NCBI GenBank assembly: GCA_916610825.1
Contig: OU744446.1
Coordinates: 16,488,538-16,552,537, forward strand
DNA: 64,000 bases
Reading direction: 5' to 3'
Source of the DNA: Haliclystus octoradiatus
Lineage: Eukaryota; Cnidaria; Staurozoa; Stauromedusae; Haliclystidae
Within the stretch, counting starts at the first letter, position 1. The number at the start of each line of letters is the position of its first letter. Made by a program: the position numbers and the translations under genes. Positions 29,801 to 44,800 of this stretch are shown in pieces. The notes beneath the pieces are model-generated. The model searched no databases. It was not told the origin of the DNA and was given only the letters and a program-made list of their open reading frames with translations.

Positions 29801-32800
29801 TAGTAGTGGAATAGTGATCGATGGTTTTGATTTTTGAGTGCCAGCGCAGAGATCGTTTTGTGGATCGGCAAAAGAGCAACAAGGAGCAGATAAGGAGGAT
29901 GCAGGACTAGCCGTTGGGAGCGGGTGTACAAGTCCTTTTAATATTCAATCCATTTTCTTTCCAGCAGCATCGTTGTATCAATTAAAGTTGTCATGTCGCC
30001 ACTGTCATAGGCTAGTAGTCGTCTCCTCACGCTACTGCGAAGATCCTAGTCAGCTGTTACTAACAAAGAAGTTTCGGATGTGCTCGTTACCGAGGAGGGA
30101 GAAAGCATGCTTTTAATGCGCACCATCTATACCATTTATCCGTGGATCGAACAAGAAGGGTGACAGACAGCTGAAAGGGTGAGAATTTTCCGATAATGAC
30201 CGTCGCCAATTTACAATTTACAAACACATGGCAAACCTTGATGTGGTGGATTCAACTCCGGATACCGCACCTTAACTTGCTTCCAATTCACGGTTACAGA
30301 TCCAGAGCGGACTTTGGTGAAGTTGGCAAATTTATTGTACTTCTGGGATATGCATTATTGAACAAATATAAAACTGAATTGTTCATTGTCTTGTTAACTG
30401 GTATTTTCACCGAATTCGATAAGAATAATCATATTGTATGATAAAGGTATAGGGAAAAATTTTTATGAGCGTTCCGCCTTAGTTCAGGTTTCTGTAGCGG
30501 TATGGAATGCGGATCAACATGCCGTTGGATCGATTCCTCCTCTTTTTTTTACAATATGTCATGATTATCCACTTAGTATATTCCCGGGAGTATATTTTTA
30601 AATTTATAACTATACATTATGTAATTGACCAATAGTTGGTAATATTTGCCTGAAATAACATCCAGTAAAATTGTTAGTAACATTGGGGAAAATATAGGAC
30701 AATTTTTTTCGATTTTTACAAATGCTCAATCTGTTCTTAACATTATTTTTTCAAATTCAATATACAACTTTTGCAACAGAAGTTTGAAAATGCATATCAA
30801 GCTGAATTAATGGTTATCATCCGGAGTGCTGATTGATTTACATCCTCATATTGCAGAAAAGCATCTATTCTCTTACAGAAGCATTTGTTGTATGCAAGCA
30901 AACATGAGAAGTACTTACGGTAAGATCAGCATGAATATCAAACCATCGATTTCCTTGGTTTCCAGAATAGCGATTAATCTGTGTCCAACTGTTCTCACCA
31001 TTTATTTCCCTATCTACCGAGAATGTCCCCATTCCAGGAGTTATCCCTGTTGATCCATCGTACATATGTACACTGAGATCTACCATACAAGTTTCAGACG
31101 TAAGAAACCACGGGGTGATGAAGCTACACTAAAAGATACCAAAATCACAATACAATGGTTTGGTACAGGCAACATCGGGGAATATGAAAAAGCTATAAAG
31201 TGTATGTTAAATCTATTTAGTAAATAAGTGAAGTATCTTCAAAAAGGTAATAATAACTCGTTGGATACAAGCTTGAATATATAATAAAATTCATTGTAAA
31301 ATAAAAATAAGGAAATTGAATACATATATAAAGCGCTTGCTTCTGACAATCATTAAATCTGAGCTTGAACAATTATATATGAGCCTCCTTCGCATGCATA
31401 TTAAAGTATGATTATTGACGCTCTCATAACACATCATATCGAGATGAAAAGTGGCTTTTCAACAATGCGACACCAAAACCGAGTTTCCTTCCTTCGAATA
31501 TAGTCAATTATGTCACTCATATTGATCGCTCCAGATAGATAACAGTGTTATTATCGTTAAAATAGAAATTGATTAATAGTAGAAACAAACCAAGTGAGGT
31601 GATAAAACCTAATACATCGCTTTGCAATATTAAATATGCCAATGTTGCTTTTTTATTCAACTCGATCTATCTACCTTCTGTTGTGAATGCAATACATTTG
31701 TCCTCCCTGGTAACAACAATTAATGATTTGACTATAATTGATCATAATTCATCTATCATGTTATGTCTTGGTAGTATCAAAAGAACAAAAATAAAACTTT
31801 CTACTCTGGCTTTCCCAAAGTTTGAACTTAAAAATCTGTAATCATTACATGCAGTATGATGAATATGTTATAAAGAGCCAACATCTAAATTTATACATAT
31901 ATGCTTACTCTGTCGCCGGGATTGAGACCATTGGATCTAGAATTCATAACAGCATAGTATCCATCTTTATCACCAGGCGTGTGATCTTCCAAAGGGCCGG
32001 TTTCTACAGATGGTGTTGTATATGCGTAAATCCACAGAGTCTCGTCATCCATGCCAATCTCAAGTGAGCCAGGTTGAACTTTAGTCAGGACACCAAAGTC
32101 TATGGTTTTGAGATTGCATTCTATATTGCTGATATTTAAAAAAGATCAACGAAATAAACGCAGGTAAGTATTTTGCAATTTTCTACGATTTTTCTACAAC
32201 CTTTTTGCATCTACTCTCAATTTGAAGTCGAATAAATATATTATTTTGGTGAAAAAAGGTTTTCTAAATTACGTATCATACAATCACATACTGATAGTAT
32301 GTCATGTAAACGTTCAAGAGTTATTCTCGCCGAATAGCCTCCGTGCAGCCCTACTGCTTTCATTCCTGAAAGTATACTCATTTTGATAAATGGAAAGGGG
32401 TCTGCCACAGCTGGCTACTCTCATGTCAGAATAGGTTACTCTATCATACAGATAATTAGTCGTAATAAACTACCTTACGCCTTTCAATATATTAACCCAT
32501 AATGAAATTCTTGTATCTTCTGAGGGGAAATGAATAGGCTTTTCCAATACTATTTTGCTTGTGATACCATTTAATGATAAAGCATAATTGTTTATCTAAA
32601 ACGTAAAATAGAAGGGTACTTATGCCTAAATTCAATAATTATAATAATAATTCAAAAGATTTATTATGTTGAGTATAAACTCAGATAAACATATGCATAT
32701 GAAGTCTTCAATATTGGGTGAAATAGAGCATTATAGAATAAGAGAGAAAGATGAGGCAAAAGGTCGCACTTGAACGCGTGAAATTCTGGAGTAACTGAAA

Positions 32801-35800
32801 AAGTATTAAATTAATCTTTATCTTTATTCTAAATTCTATAAGTAGAAAAGGCACAAGCATCACGTCATTTTGGCTTACACATAATGTAAGGAATTAAAAG
32901 TGACCGAATATTATACCATGGAGTTGTTGGATTGGGATGGAGGGAAAGCTGAGGAACAGCTGAGTCAGTGGCTGATGCCACTGAAACGATGCATGATTGG
33001 TAAGCTTCTATTACCTGGCATTTTTCCGCTAGTAAAGCTCCTATTTTGAGAGCACGTTTGTATACTTTTGACCGCAAAAGTAAACAAAACGTATATGAAA
33101 GTCAGCTGAGCTATATGAATCTAGCAGAAATATACATAATTTATTAAACTGTTTTGATGCAGAATACTGCATGGATGATGTTTGAAATTGACAAAATAGG
33201 ATGGCTTGTATTATATGCAAATGTTCAGTAACGAAGTCAAAATTGTAGGGATAACATATCATTCATGACCCAGGATACTAAGAATTTTATTCATACCTAT
33301 TTTTCAAAAATGATAACCATTACAATTCAGCTCAAAATTATCTTCAAACTTCCAACTTTATCTTCCGAGCTGTTAGTATATTGACATTGAACTGTCTCTA
33401 ATATTGAATGATTATTACTACTACATTACAAATTTGACGAATGTGATACTGATCGCGTAGTGGTAAACGCAGCAAAGGTTTTCATCCGAAATTATCTTGT
33501 TGCTCGATGACAATGTGGCATCAAACAGTATTCTTGAATATACACGGGTGTACCAACCCCTTGAACGAAGAAAGAATCCAACAGTCTGATATAGGGTGCG
33601 ATAAAGATATTGAGGGATCAGGGATCTATATAATCCCGCCATAATTTGAGTAATACACTTGATTTACCATTCACTTGTTTTGTTGATTGACAGTAATAAA
33701 TCAAAGGTTCATGCACGGGTTGCCATGCTTAATCGAAACATTCCTGCACGAGTGGGGCTGGGAGACACGTGTAAAATGTAATGAAAAAATAGTCGCAAGT
33801 GTGTTTATTCTAGCTTCCCGAGTGACCGACAACATACCAAGTTCAATTATTTGTTATGGAGCATGGCAAAAGCCGCGTGGCGTGCATGAACGCTTTTCTA
33901 AACGAAAACATTCTATCAACAAAAGTTATTAATTTTACCAATGAAAAACTGTCAATTTCAACAACAGAGAATGGAATACAAGTTGACCAAATCAGAATCG
34001 TGAGTATGATCAGATGATACGGTCGCCTCCTGACAAGTACAGAAAATCCTGCCATTATGTCTTCGTACTGAAAACTATTGACGATAAACGATCAACGAAG
34101 ATACACCACCAAAATGACCAGGATATTTTAATTTAACTTGAACAAAGCAAGATTTGAAATATTTTATTTCAATAATATCATGTGAATCATTTAACCGCTG
34201 TAGCCGATACAAATGTACAATTGTTGAACGATGGTTGAGTTGGATGAATATTTTAATTGCATGATCCGTTCTGTATACTTTATGGTTTTTGCATTTGCAT
34301 TTACATTTGTCTACTTCTTCAATAGTCTTTTAGGAAAGCCTGCTCCCAGTGTTACCGTTATCATTATTATTATTTTACTACCATTTAAATAAGGTCCAAA
34401 ACTGAGATTTGGTCGTTCTGTACGAAACCCTGTGTTACAACCTTACGACTCTTTATCGAGTTTTACATGCATGCTTAGTCGACCAATCAAATTGCTATAA
34501 GTAGTTCCATTATTTTAGAATAAAGAGTACTGTGTTCCTTGATCGACTTTTACCTGCACGCTCAACGACAAATAAAATTTCTAGGAATCATTCTATAGTT
34601 TTAGAATATTCTTTCTTTGGCAATGTCAATGAGTCGACGTATCATTATAACGCATAGCTAAATGTTGAGGTTTAATGGTTTGTTTTGATGGGAGGATTTG
34701 TAATATATTGTATCTACACATTTGACTACATATTATTTACAAAGAAATGTTGCAATATTATGTAATTATTTGCAATTAGTGTAAATCCAGTAACTGGACC
34801 TTGTGTGATAAAACTTTCAGATCACTAAATAGCAAAAATAAATAACGTCGTGTGGTGAGCTTCACAATAAAATTTGAACAAAACAAGAAACGGGAAAGTG
34901 TTTATGGTATTTTTATGCACATTTTGTGTGAGTTTCAAATTTCAATATATGTGGCGCTCGGTCTATTTAACAATTAGCCATCGAGCCCGAGTTGGCTACC
35001 GTCGAATTGTCACCGAGGTTCTCCGAGATGACTATTTAGAACGGTAGACAACAAGGGCGAGTTGTCTAATTGTTTTAGTAGAAACCAACTGCTGTTACAA
35101 TCCAAACGTATCAAAGGAAATAAATTACAACTATTTGTTTGCTACTTGCATAATTAATTTCAAGTACAACTATCAATCAAAGGCATCCATGACGACTGCA
35201 GCGTCGTGATTCGGATGATGAATTTTAATTTGACTTGTTTCAGATTTAAATTTTAAAACAAAGCAATTCCATATTAATACTGGCTACAAAATACAACCCC
35301 ACAAAATAGCAAATTTGAGCAAGGTAGCTATTGAGTATCTAAAATATATAAATGTTTAAAGTCTCTCATATAATAGTTTGTTGTTTATAAATTTTAGCTT
35401 TTAAAAATTTTCTGATGAATCTGCAATAGAGTAGCGACGAAAAAATTGTGACAAGATTGTTAAAAACATTAAATTTGTGTATGCATAGACTACCATCAGA
35501 CAACTTTCTTCTCATATTTTATTGCTTGTTTTGTTTTCTCGGGCATGGAATTTATAAGACTCTGGTATAAATTTGATTCAAAACATTGCGAATCGGAGGT
35601 TTACTTTCTGAAATTTGCGAGGGAACCTGCCAGCGTTCACTATGAGAAAATAGTGAACGATAGAGCAACCAATCAAAATGCAAGTAATCAAATAATGTAC
35701 TAGTCGGTTTCGACTAAATAGAAATATAGTGATATACAAACAGACAGTATTATTAGTATAAGAAGATCGACACAATAGGCAGGTCCTCTAAAAGTTTGAT

Positions 35801-38800
35801 AATTGATTTTATTCCAGTTTCGGATTTATCAAACCCGAAGAATTCCATGAAAATAATAGTAATTCCAAAAAAATCAAATAACCCTTCAATTTCGAGTTTC
35901 AAATTCAAAAATATCGTAGAATGTCAAATTGATACGTGATTGGCTTGCAATTTTATGACATCATTTCCTGGACAAAACAAAATCATAAGACGCTAAACAT
36001 TGGAGATTTTAGCATTTTTTGAAATTATTGGTACGTCAAATTCTAATGTAATTATTTCCATTAGCACTGCTGTTCCTTTTCAAAATATGGAAGACTGACT
36101 TTAAAAAATTTATTCCGGTGACCTTGAATATTAATCAATAGAAATCGTTCTAAAATATTTGTATCAATTTACGTTGTTTTTGTCTACTTTCGAGCATGTA
36201 GTGTCAAACAGTCAAAGTAACAAGGCTACAACCATAATGTTTTAAACGAGTTGGATGATAAGTAAAAGGAGTTGTATGATGCTACAATTTATTATCAAAT
36301 TATCCACATTATTTTCTTGCGAATCATGTGGTCTAATAAAAGATCAAATTTATTGTTATGTAGCTGTGATTCTACCATGATTCTACGAAAACAAGGTTCG
36401 CCGTCTTTGCTAATGAATAGGATAACATAGATATAACTGCTACATAAATAACATCCATTGCCTTCACACAAACTGCATGATTAATTATTGGTCCAAGTAA
36501 ATGTTTGTTAATCAATTCAAAATGAATCATAAATTGCTTTTCGGTTTTCAGGAAATGATACGCCTCAACGTAAATCGTCGTAGCATGCTGATCGATAAGT
36601 GTTTGTTAATTCAAATAAAAGCACATTGAATGCGATTTCACCGTCTGATATCTGGATTCTATAAATTCAATATATCTATAAATAATAATAGATTTGAAGT
36701 ACAACCATGACTTAACTAATAGATTAAATGAATAGTAAATAAACTTTACAAGGTATAAATACCAAACAATAACACTACAATTAAATGTAAATTCGCCTTG
36801 CACTCAGTTGATGATGTGCTTGCCATAGTATGGCAAAGGGGTCAGGTCATATTACAATTACAATTACAAATCTGGTGACAATAACACAAGCAACAGTGGA
36901 TGAAATTTTGCAGCTACTCTCCAAACAATCCAATCCAACGTAACGGCGCGTAATGCAAGACAGACGCAGGGGCGCAAATTGAAATTAATCTTAGGGGGGT
37001 GTCTGGGAAAAGGGACCGATATTTTTCTTAAAATTTCTCATAGTTTTGTGTCATGCTTCCGACATTTGTTAAAAAACTTTCCAACATTGGCGCACCTACT
37101 GCAGATATTCTGGCTTACTAGGAAAGCACTAGTAGTAAATCAAATTTAATAATATATGCACCATGGCCACAGTGGACTGATCACTCTTAAAATTAACAAG
37201 AGAAATTCACTAATATAAATTCACTACTATGTGTAAATGAAAAATTCAATACATTTATAATAACATGAATCTATAACATTTATAATAACATAACATTACC
37301 TATTGAGTCAAACATGAATACAATTTATTTTTCTATCAATGATAATCATGTTGCATTTGCTACTTTGAAATGTGAATTGCCGAAGTAATTATGTTTTCAT
37401 CTGTCTTCCACTCTTTGGTGCTTTAGACAACTTTTTCACAACACTAATCATCCATATTTAATGCATCTATGATGTCTCTCTCTGTTGCCAAAGTCATTAG
37501 AACATGGAGACGTGTTTGATTAGTTGTACTGCTTAATAATGTCTTTATTAAGTTTAACTTGGAGAAAGCTCGTTCATTAGAGGCAGATGTTATTGTTGCT
37601 GTCAATAGTAGCTTCAGAAAACGCAACGTTAATGGGGAAACATTCGAGTACTGAAGACAATAACTATAAGTAACTAATATATATAATAAATAACTATACA
37701 ATATTTCAATTTCACTTTCCAATGATTCGATATTAGGTCTTGCGGAAATAGGAAAGAGGTTGAGAAGCTGTTGAGCCTGATTCGATTTTACATTCTCATT
37801 GTACGGTGGCTTAAAGATCAAAACAACAGGTTCAACAATTTTGAATGCATCTTCATAGTTTTCCTTCAAATGATTGAACTGGGTATGTAGTACCTTTAAA
37901 AATTCTGTGCAAAAAAGGCTTTATAAAGTATATTCAGCACTGCTAGCTACATTTTTATCGTATCTCCTTGGCTGTAGGCGTATGAGATGGTGCCTTGAAA
38001 ACTCTTAAATCAGGATCCACATCGTGATCCATATTAACTTTTCTTGATGAGTCAATTTGCTGATTATAGCATCCTTGCGAATAGAAGTTAGGGTGTTTAT
38101 AGCAGAAGTTGCCTTCAAAGCATCTGTTACATTAAGCTTAACTGTCTGCACATGTTCAGTTAGTATTTTTGTTTTGGTCATAACATTTCGCATGAACATT
38201 AATTCAACAATAAATTCAAACGAAACAAGCTTCAATGAAAGATTTTCTGCTTTGTCGCTGTAGAACGATCTCCCTCTTCCATTTCCTTATCCAGCCCAGA
38301 AATGATGGCATCATAGCTAGACCACACAGCTTTTATAGATTCACATCGTGCAACCCATCTTGTACCAAAAAGATTCCTCAATTGCATATTGCTCTCAGCA
38401 TTCACATCTTCCTCCATCTGCTACTTGAAGATTGCAAATCTTTTTGCACTGGAACTGAAAAATACATAGGAAAGCTGCAATGTATCCCAGTACATGTACA
38501 CAGCTCGCTGGGGGCGTTTTACAGCATCATTCAGCCATCCTTTCAAAAGAGGACAATGACGTGCAATCAAATGAACAACTTGATGAAAATTTCCGTTCAT
38601 ATCATTTGCATATCATTAGATTCTGCACTAAATCTGTAAGCTCCAATATTACCTTAATATATTAACTAATACGCATGCGTACTGAAGCAATACAATTTGC
38701 GTGCTCATGACCAAGTGTTCAGTTGGCAACAAAAATCGAATCCATCAACATCGTTATACCGTAATGATAGTAGAAATATCATAGTTACAATAAACATTTA

Positions 38801-41800
38801 AAGTATACTATTATTAGCCCATCAATCATATTAACATCAACAACGAAGAACAAAGATTGCAGCTGACACACGGTATGACATTATAGTTTATTAGTTTAGT
38901 TTAGTGTTAAATTAATCATTACGCATATAATAAATATAGCTAACTTACTTTAATTTACCTCATTTTACTTTTCCTATCTTATAGTTTAAAACAAGTTTCC
39001 ATATCATATTGTACATATCAAAGAGATCAATGGTTATGTGTTATTGTTAAAAGCTGTGTCTATTTCTTGAGTATTCTATGTCTATCTATTCGCTTTCATC
39101 AATCTATGTATCTGTCAAGTTACCACCAACTCATCGTTTTAATCAATTTGGCAGCTACAAGATCCTCAAAATGCTAGCCCTTGACGACCAAGAAACCGTG
39201 ACACATCGACAAATATCTTTATTGCCTCCCTGTTTCTTTTCCCTTCGCACTCGATTTCAATGCACTATTTTATCTGCCCTTTATTCAACATACTGTCAAC
39301 ATGTAAATTTTGTCATTGGTACATGGCGAAAGCTTCAATTGCAGATTTGTGACTCTTGTTTGTGGAATGGCTCGAGAGTTTCCCTTTCTTTACTTTACCT
39401 CTACTTTTCATTTGTTCCATTGCCAAACATTTTTAACCCACGCCTCGGAAGATTGTTCATGCCCTAATCAAGTAGGAAACAGCTGACAGCAGAAACAATA
39501 TGCAGCATCATTTCCGATTGAAACTTTCAAATGAGAAAATTCTCTAAACCAATCAGCACAGAACCTGCTATGCTTCGAAGGGTCGACATCACTATTTCTG
39601 GGATAGGATCGAAGTAATACCTGAAATAGGCCCATGCTCAATACATAATCTATATATTCATCATTCTTAATTTCTACGCAAACCAGGATCATCATGTCCT
39701 GGCATAAAGCTCTAACTTGGTGATTCCGTACTTTCTTGGCTTTGCCGCAATTCAAGTAGACATGTTTCAAAAGTTTTGAAGATGAGTCACGTACTTGTCT
39801 GACAATCTCCACTATATCTTCCAGGATGGTTCCAGGGAATGCAAATTATGCTTGATTATCAGAATCCATTATTTCTTGGCATGATGGCAGTTTCTCGCAT
39901 AGAAATCGTGGTTGTCCAACACAAGTGATCCATTTTGACGTGCTCCAAGAAGAAGATGCCATAGAATCATCATCATCATCATTCAAAGTATCTGATAAAT
40001 CAACTGTCATTGAGGTGTCATCATTCAGTTCCAATCTTTGCTGTTTTCTCGCTGGTTGCTAAGTATGAGGCTTGGGCTCTTCATGTAATCTAGATCTAGT
40101 AGCCTCTCTATATGAGTTACATTGCAAATTCTGAAGCGTGTCGATTTCGAATTCATATATGCCGATTATTGAAATTTCTATCTATTCACATATCTATTAT
40201 TCTAAACTGCGTACTTATTCACTAGAATGTCTCGAGCGTCCTACTTGAAAGTAAAGTTTAATAAGAAAATCCGTCAAAATTACTTTTTGTTCTTTCAAGT
40301 TTGTTATTTGTAAAGTTATTGTAGGACCGACAGGGACCGACTTTTAACCAAAAATTAAAAATGAGAGGGGGTAGACACCCCCCTCACCCCCCTGATTTGC
40401 GCCCCTGGACAGACGAAATAAAAGAACGAAGATTTGATAAATAACACTACTTTGATGATGAAGTGGTGATCTAAGCCGCTTATTGATGAGTGAGGTTTTC
40501 TCTCCAAATCAAATATATCAATATATTTCCAAATGAACACTGCTTAATTTTTGGCGAGAGTTTGGAGAAGGCGAGTGAACCTATTTCGGTTTAAAGTTGA
40601 GGAAGGCTTTGACGGTCTTCGACAAAAACAGTGAGTCCACACTTCGTGCACTTGCAGATCTGCCTGGCTGAGAACTGAATTGAAGATGTTTAAAGTACAT
40701 ACTGAAATTTTAGTGGACCTGCCTAGTATACGTTCTTTTCATTCTATACATCACAAGAATGGTACAGAAGACGAAACGTCACAAGACCGTATCCCTTTTA
40801 TCAATACTTCTTTGTCAAACTTTGTGCAATATATAGAGGCAGTGTATTTTTGTGACATTTCTTTTTGTAGCAATTATGAACATGGACTGCTCGTCCACAA
40901 TGGCACAAAAGCATATATAACGACATCAACAAAAAGACTAATGAGTCATAGAATTCAGCTTACCTTTGGTGATTTTGTTCTCATTGCAGAAAAGTATGTA
41001 TTACTTTGCCTAAATGTGTAGACACCCACTCTTCCACCTCTATAAGTTTTATCGAAAATATTTCCAGAATCAGCAACTTTTAAGGCATGCTAAAGGACAA
41101 AAGATGTTGTAAATACATAGATAATGGACAATGGATTCCCATCATATTTATCCTGTCAATACCTATAGCTATAAAGTTAAATAATTAAAGTAGAACAATT
41201 ATTTTGTATTGTAGTTTAAGCTCCTAAAAATCCAGGGAAATTAGCTAAATTGCTTATTTATTGTGTTTATTCACAGTGGAAATGAATACAAATACAATTC
41301 ATTTTGTTTTGGATTTTCAAAGGAATTACGATGAAGATGAAGTTGATTGGGAATATCAACACACTCCCGAGAGCTGTTGATATGATGAGATATATGATAC
41401 ATTTTGTTTTTTGAAATTTCAATTGGTGTCATTGAAAAATGGTGGTCTAAGCCTTAACCAGTTTGACAAATGACTTCCGTGTAAAATGCGTCACGTAAAA
41501 ATTATGCAGCATTTATCAAACAATGTCCGTTGCCGAGTTTACGATATGGAGTCTAAATTTCGATGGCCCATCAACAAGAGTGAAGTAATCATTTTATAAA
41601 TCATGTAATACAGCCTTTGTCTGGAGCATCAATTATCTCTCATCAATTTCACAACAGCAATGATTGTTTTTCTAATTTAACGTGTCATTGATTTTTCATA
41701 AATACAATTTGAATGACGTTGTTACGAATATCATTTCAAAAAATAACTCAACAATAAAAATACTCGACATAGCACGAAAACCCATATACTTTTAGGAGTT

Positions 41801-44800
41801 GCCATGGAATATCGTGGGTTGTATTGACATCACTGCAAAACTCGTGATACAAATCTGCCAATCGTGACTCGCGTTTGTTTGAAGTGATCATTAAACTGCA
41901 TTAACCTTTGTTATCAGATAAATGACAACCGCATATTTTCAATACCTTTAACCAAGTAATTCTTAATCTTCCAGAGTCTGGATTGTGTATGATTTTCCAA
42001 GTATATGCGGAGCTCAAGTTCAATTTCATGCTGTAAGAAGAATGAGGCCAAAGTACACGGCTTTGATTCGCAACGCTTCCTTTTTCCCACAATGCATCAC
42101 TGAGTTCTTTTCCAGGACCAGTGGTCGAATTTATCATCTATAGATGGAATTTCAAATGCGCGTGGCACGAACACATTTTAACACAGATTCGGGTAGCTCA
42201 AGCTAATAGATGAAGAATAGAGAAAAGACTTTTTTCAATTTGGACGCGTATAAGTGGAAATATTCGATGCTGAAAGTAGGCTATTTTCTATGAAATTTAC
42301 GGTGGAATCAAAAAGTTTTAACGTCCAAGTTGGCTATGCCCGCTTTCGATTCTGAGCGATAGGAAATGTAATTTTTACAGTTTTGAATTGTCCTTTTTTC
42401 TATAGTAATCCCCTTTGTAATTTCGACTATCATTTCAAGTTAAAACAAGTAGTGAACGATCGAAAATAGGGTATATACAATATGAAATATCACCGATTAT
42501 GCGCGTCCAATTCGAAAAATCCTTTTCAGTATTCTTCATCATCTAGCTTCAGTTACCCGAATATGTGTCCAACTTTCTCCGTGTTATGTGCAATTTAATG
42601 ATAATTATATTACTATACAGTTAAAGCCAACTAATTACGGTAATCGTAATGTCCAGGCACGGCCTACCATTGCCATAATAAAGTTCAAGCAAACTATATT
42701 GTAATTGTGCTTTAGCGTATTACTTGGCACAGATTATCATTTATGACTAAATGGTTACCACACACTTACCGTATTGGGATTCATATTCACTAAACGAGAA
42801 AAGTTGGGAGAAAATAGTGGAGCCATTAAAAATCACTAGCTCCGAGACAGTGATTATTAACTTCCCGATTGTCTTCCAACTTTTTTGAGATTAGTTAATA
42901 TGAATACAAACATTTGCAAGCGTGTTGTAGTCATTTTCAAAAAGTAAAGAAAACGTAAGAATCTCATTTTACGGAGAATTTTAACTTCAGTAATTCAAAA
43001 TTTAATATTCAATTTCCATTCGTGCAGCAAACAAAGGGAACTCCATAGATAGAGATTGTTGAATAAACAAAGACATATATGAAAACTTCTGTAATATAGA
43101 TTCTAAAATAATTCTCCAGGAAGTTTACTGTACTAATGTTATTTAAATTTTGTAGGTTTACCTTGAAGCACCGTAGCCTATAGTTGTCTTAAATTCTATT
43201 TTTTTTTGCATGCTGTTCGTTGAATAACTAATTTACCACCCTTTCAATACATATAAACATCTTAATATAAATATCGTTTGGTAAATCGTTGCCAAAATTG
43301 AGACATTTATTGAATTATTATCGAAAAGTTATAATTTCTGTATTTTATCATAAATGAAACATTTTGAGTACGTTATATCAACATGGTTGATACGAATTAG
43401 GCAGTAAAAATAGGCCTGAATCGTCTTTTATTAGGATAGAAAAAGCCATTGAAAAGGATTCAAGTTTACTATATGGAAATGTCATTCCTTATTGAGCAAT
43501 TAAGTCAGATTAGGAAGACATTAAATTCCTTTTCATTTTGTTTCACTACTAGAAAGCATGATGGAAGCAGGCTTCGAAGCATCAGCTTCAACTAAAATGA
43601 TCTCTTGCTCATTTATTTTACGAGTTTATTGTTCAGTTTTGATGAACAAAATGTGCTTTTGCATTTGTTAATTATGTTATCGCAATTCGAGCGATATCTC
43701 ACCTTGAGAGAGATACTCAATCTAGCATACCATTTTGCCCTTATGAATCCCATGGTGATTCTCCAAGTACAAATATAGAAGTTTCTGCAGAGAAATTTGA
43801 AGAAATTGTAAGGATGCAAGATAGGTCTCTCGAAAAACCATTATTGACCGGCGATGATTATTTTGAAAAATATACATTTTTTTCTAAATCTCATTTTCAA
43901 ACACCAGTTGCGACATCACCAACTCTGTTTTGAGTTTGCATAGCGATGAAATCCGGTAACTGGAATATATCACGAGGAGTGTTTAGATGGCAGAAAAACT
44001 ACAAAGAAGTGTTTTGTGATTTGCTAATACCATCTACCAAAGATGTAATATGGAATAAAGTATTTTGTTGAAAGAAAGCATAATGTAGATAATTGTGTGC
44101 TTTGATACTGTTTTTTGTTTACAAATCTGTGAATACGATATTTCTTGCAAAGAAGAAATATTTCGAATCCAGCTTCATTTTGACAACATAAAATCAACGG
44201 CTTATATTTCTGTATTTCAATTACACTGACATTACTGAACCTCGATCAAAACAACATAAACATTTTATGTGATTTCTTGATGTTTGGACCATATGGTTTG
44301 TTACAAAATTGATTCCAACTGAATTTAATTACTGACGGTTGCCCAGTCGTTCGTTTGTCTGCGTTTCGAACCACGATGTTTTTGGTAAGAAGTGTTCTGA
44401 TAATTAATACAGACTTGTTCGCTTAGAATGATGATTTTGAGGACATATACATATCTCGTATTTGAAACCATGATTGTCATCATCTTTATATTCAACTCGA
44501 TTGCCTTGCTTGTGTATTTGAAAAAAAAAAGTTACAATATTGAAGATTCGTTTCAGAATTCACGGCTCAAATACCATCAACTCATTGAAATAACATGACG
44601 TAAATAAATAAGCTACGAGATCAGATTTAAAAAAATTCCATACAAAGGCTGCCGGTCTTATTTGACCCTTTAATATACAATATAACATATTTCGTAGTTA
44701 TCGAATCAGAAATTTGCTTCACTATTTGGTGATACAAAAGCCTTATAGAGAAGCGATCTTAAATAGCTATTATTGTAAACGTAAGATTAAAGCCCTGGCC

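Noticed and set aside
29838..30116. 92-codon plus-strand open frame in a GC-richer stretch
   Set aside because: No motif, no splice continuity, and it lies inside an intron; kept only as an unexplained stretch.
32292..32365. A possible extra LamG-like exon (GLHGGYSARITLERL) with fair splice sites between exons 16 and 17
   Set aside because: Its length (74 nt) and required phases do not fit between exon 16 and exon 17 in any combination, so it was left out of the gene model.
40680..41021. 113-codon plus-strand open frame
   Set aside because: It overlaps exon 15 on the opposite strand, which has strong thrombospondin similarity; the plus frame has no recognisable motif.
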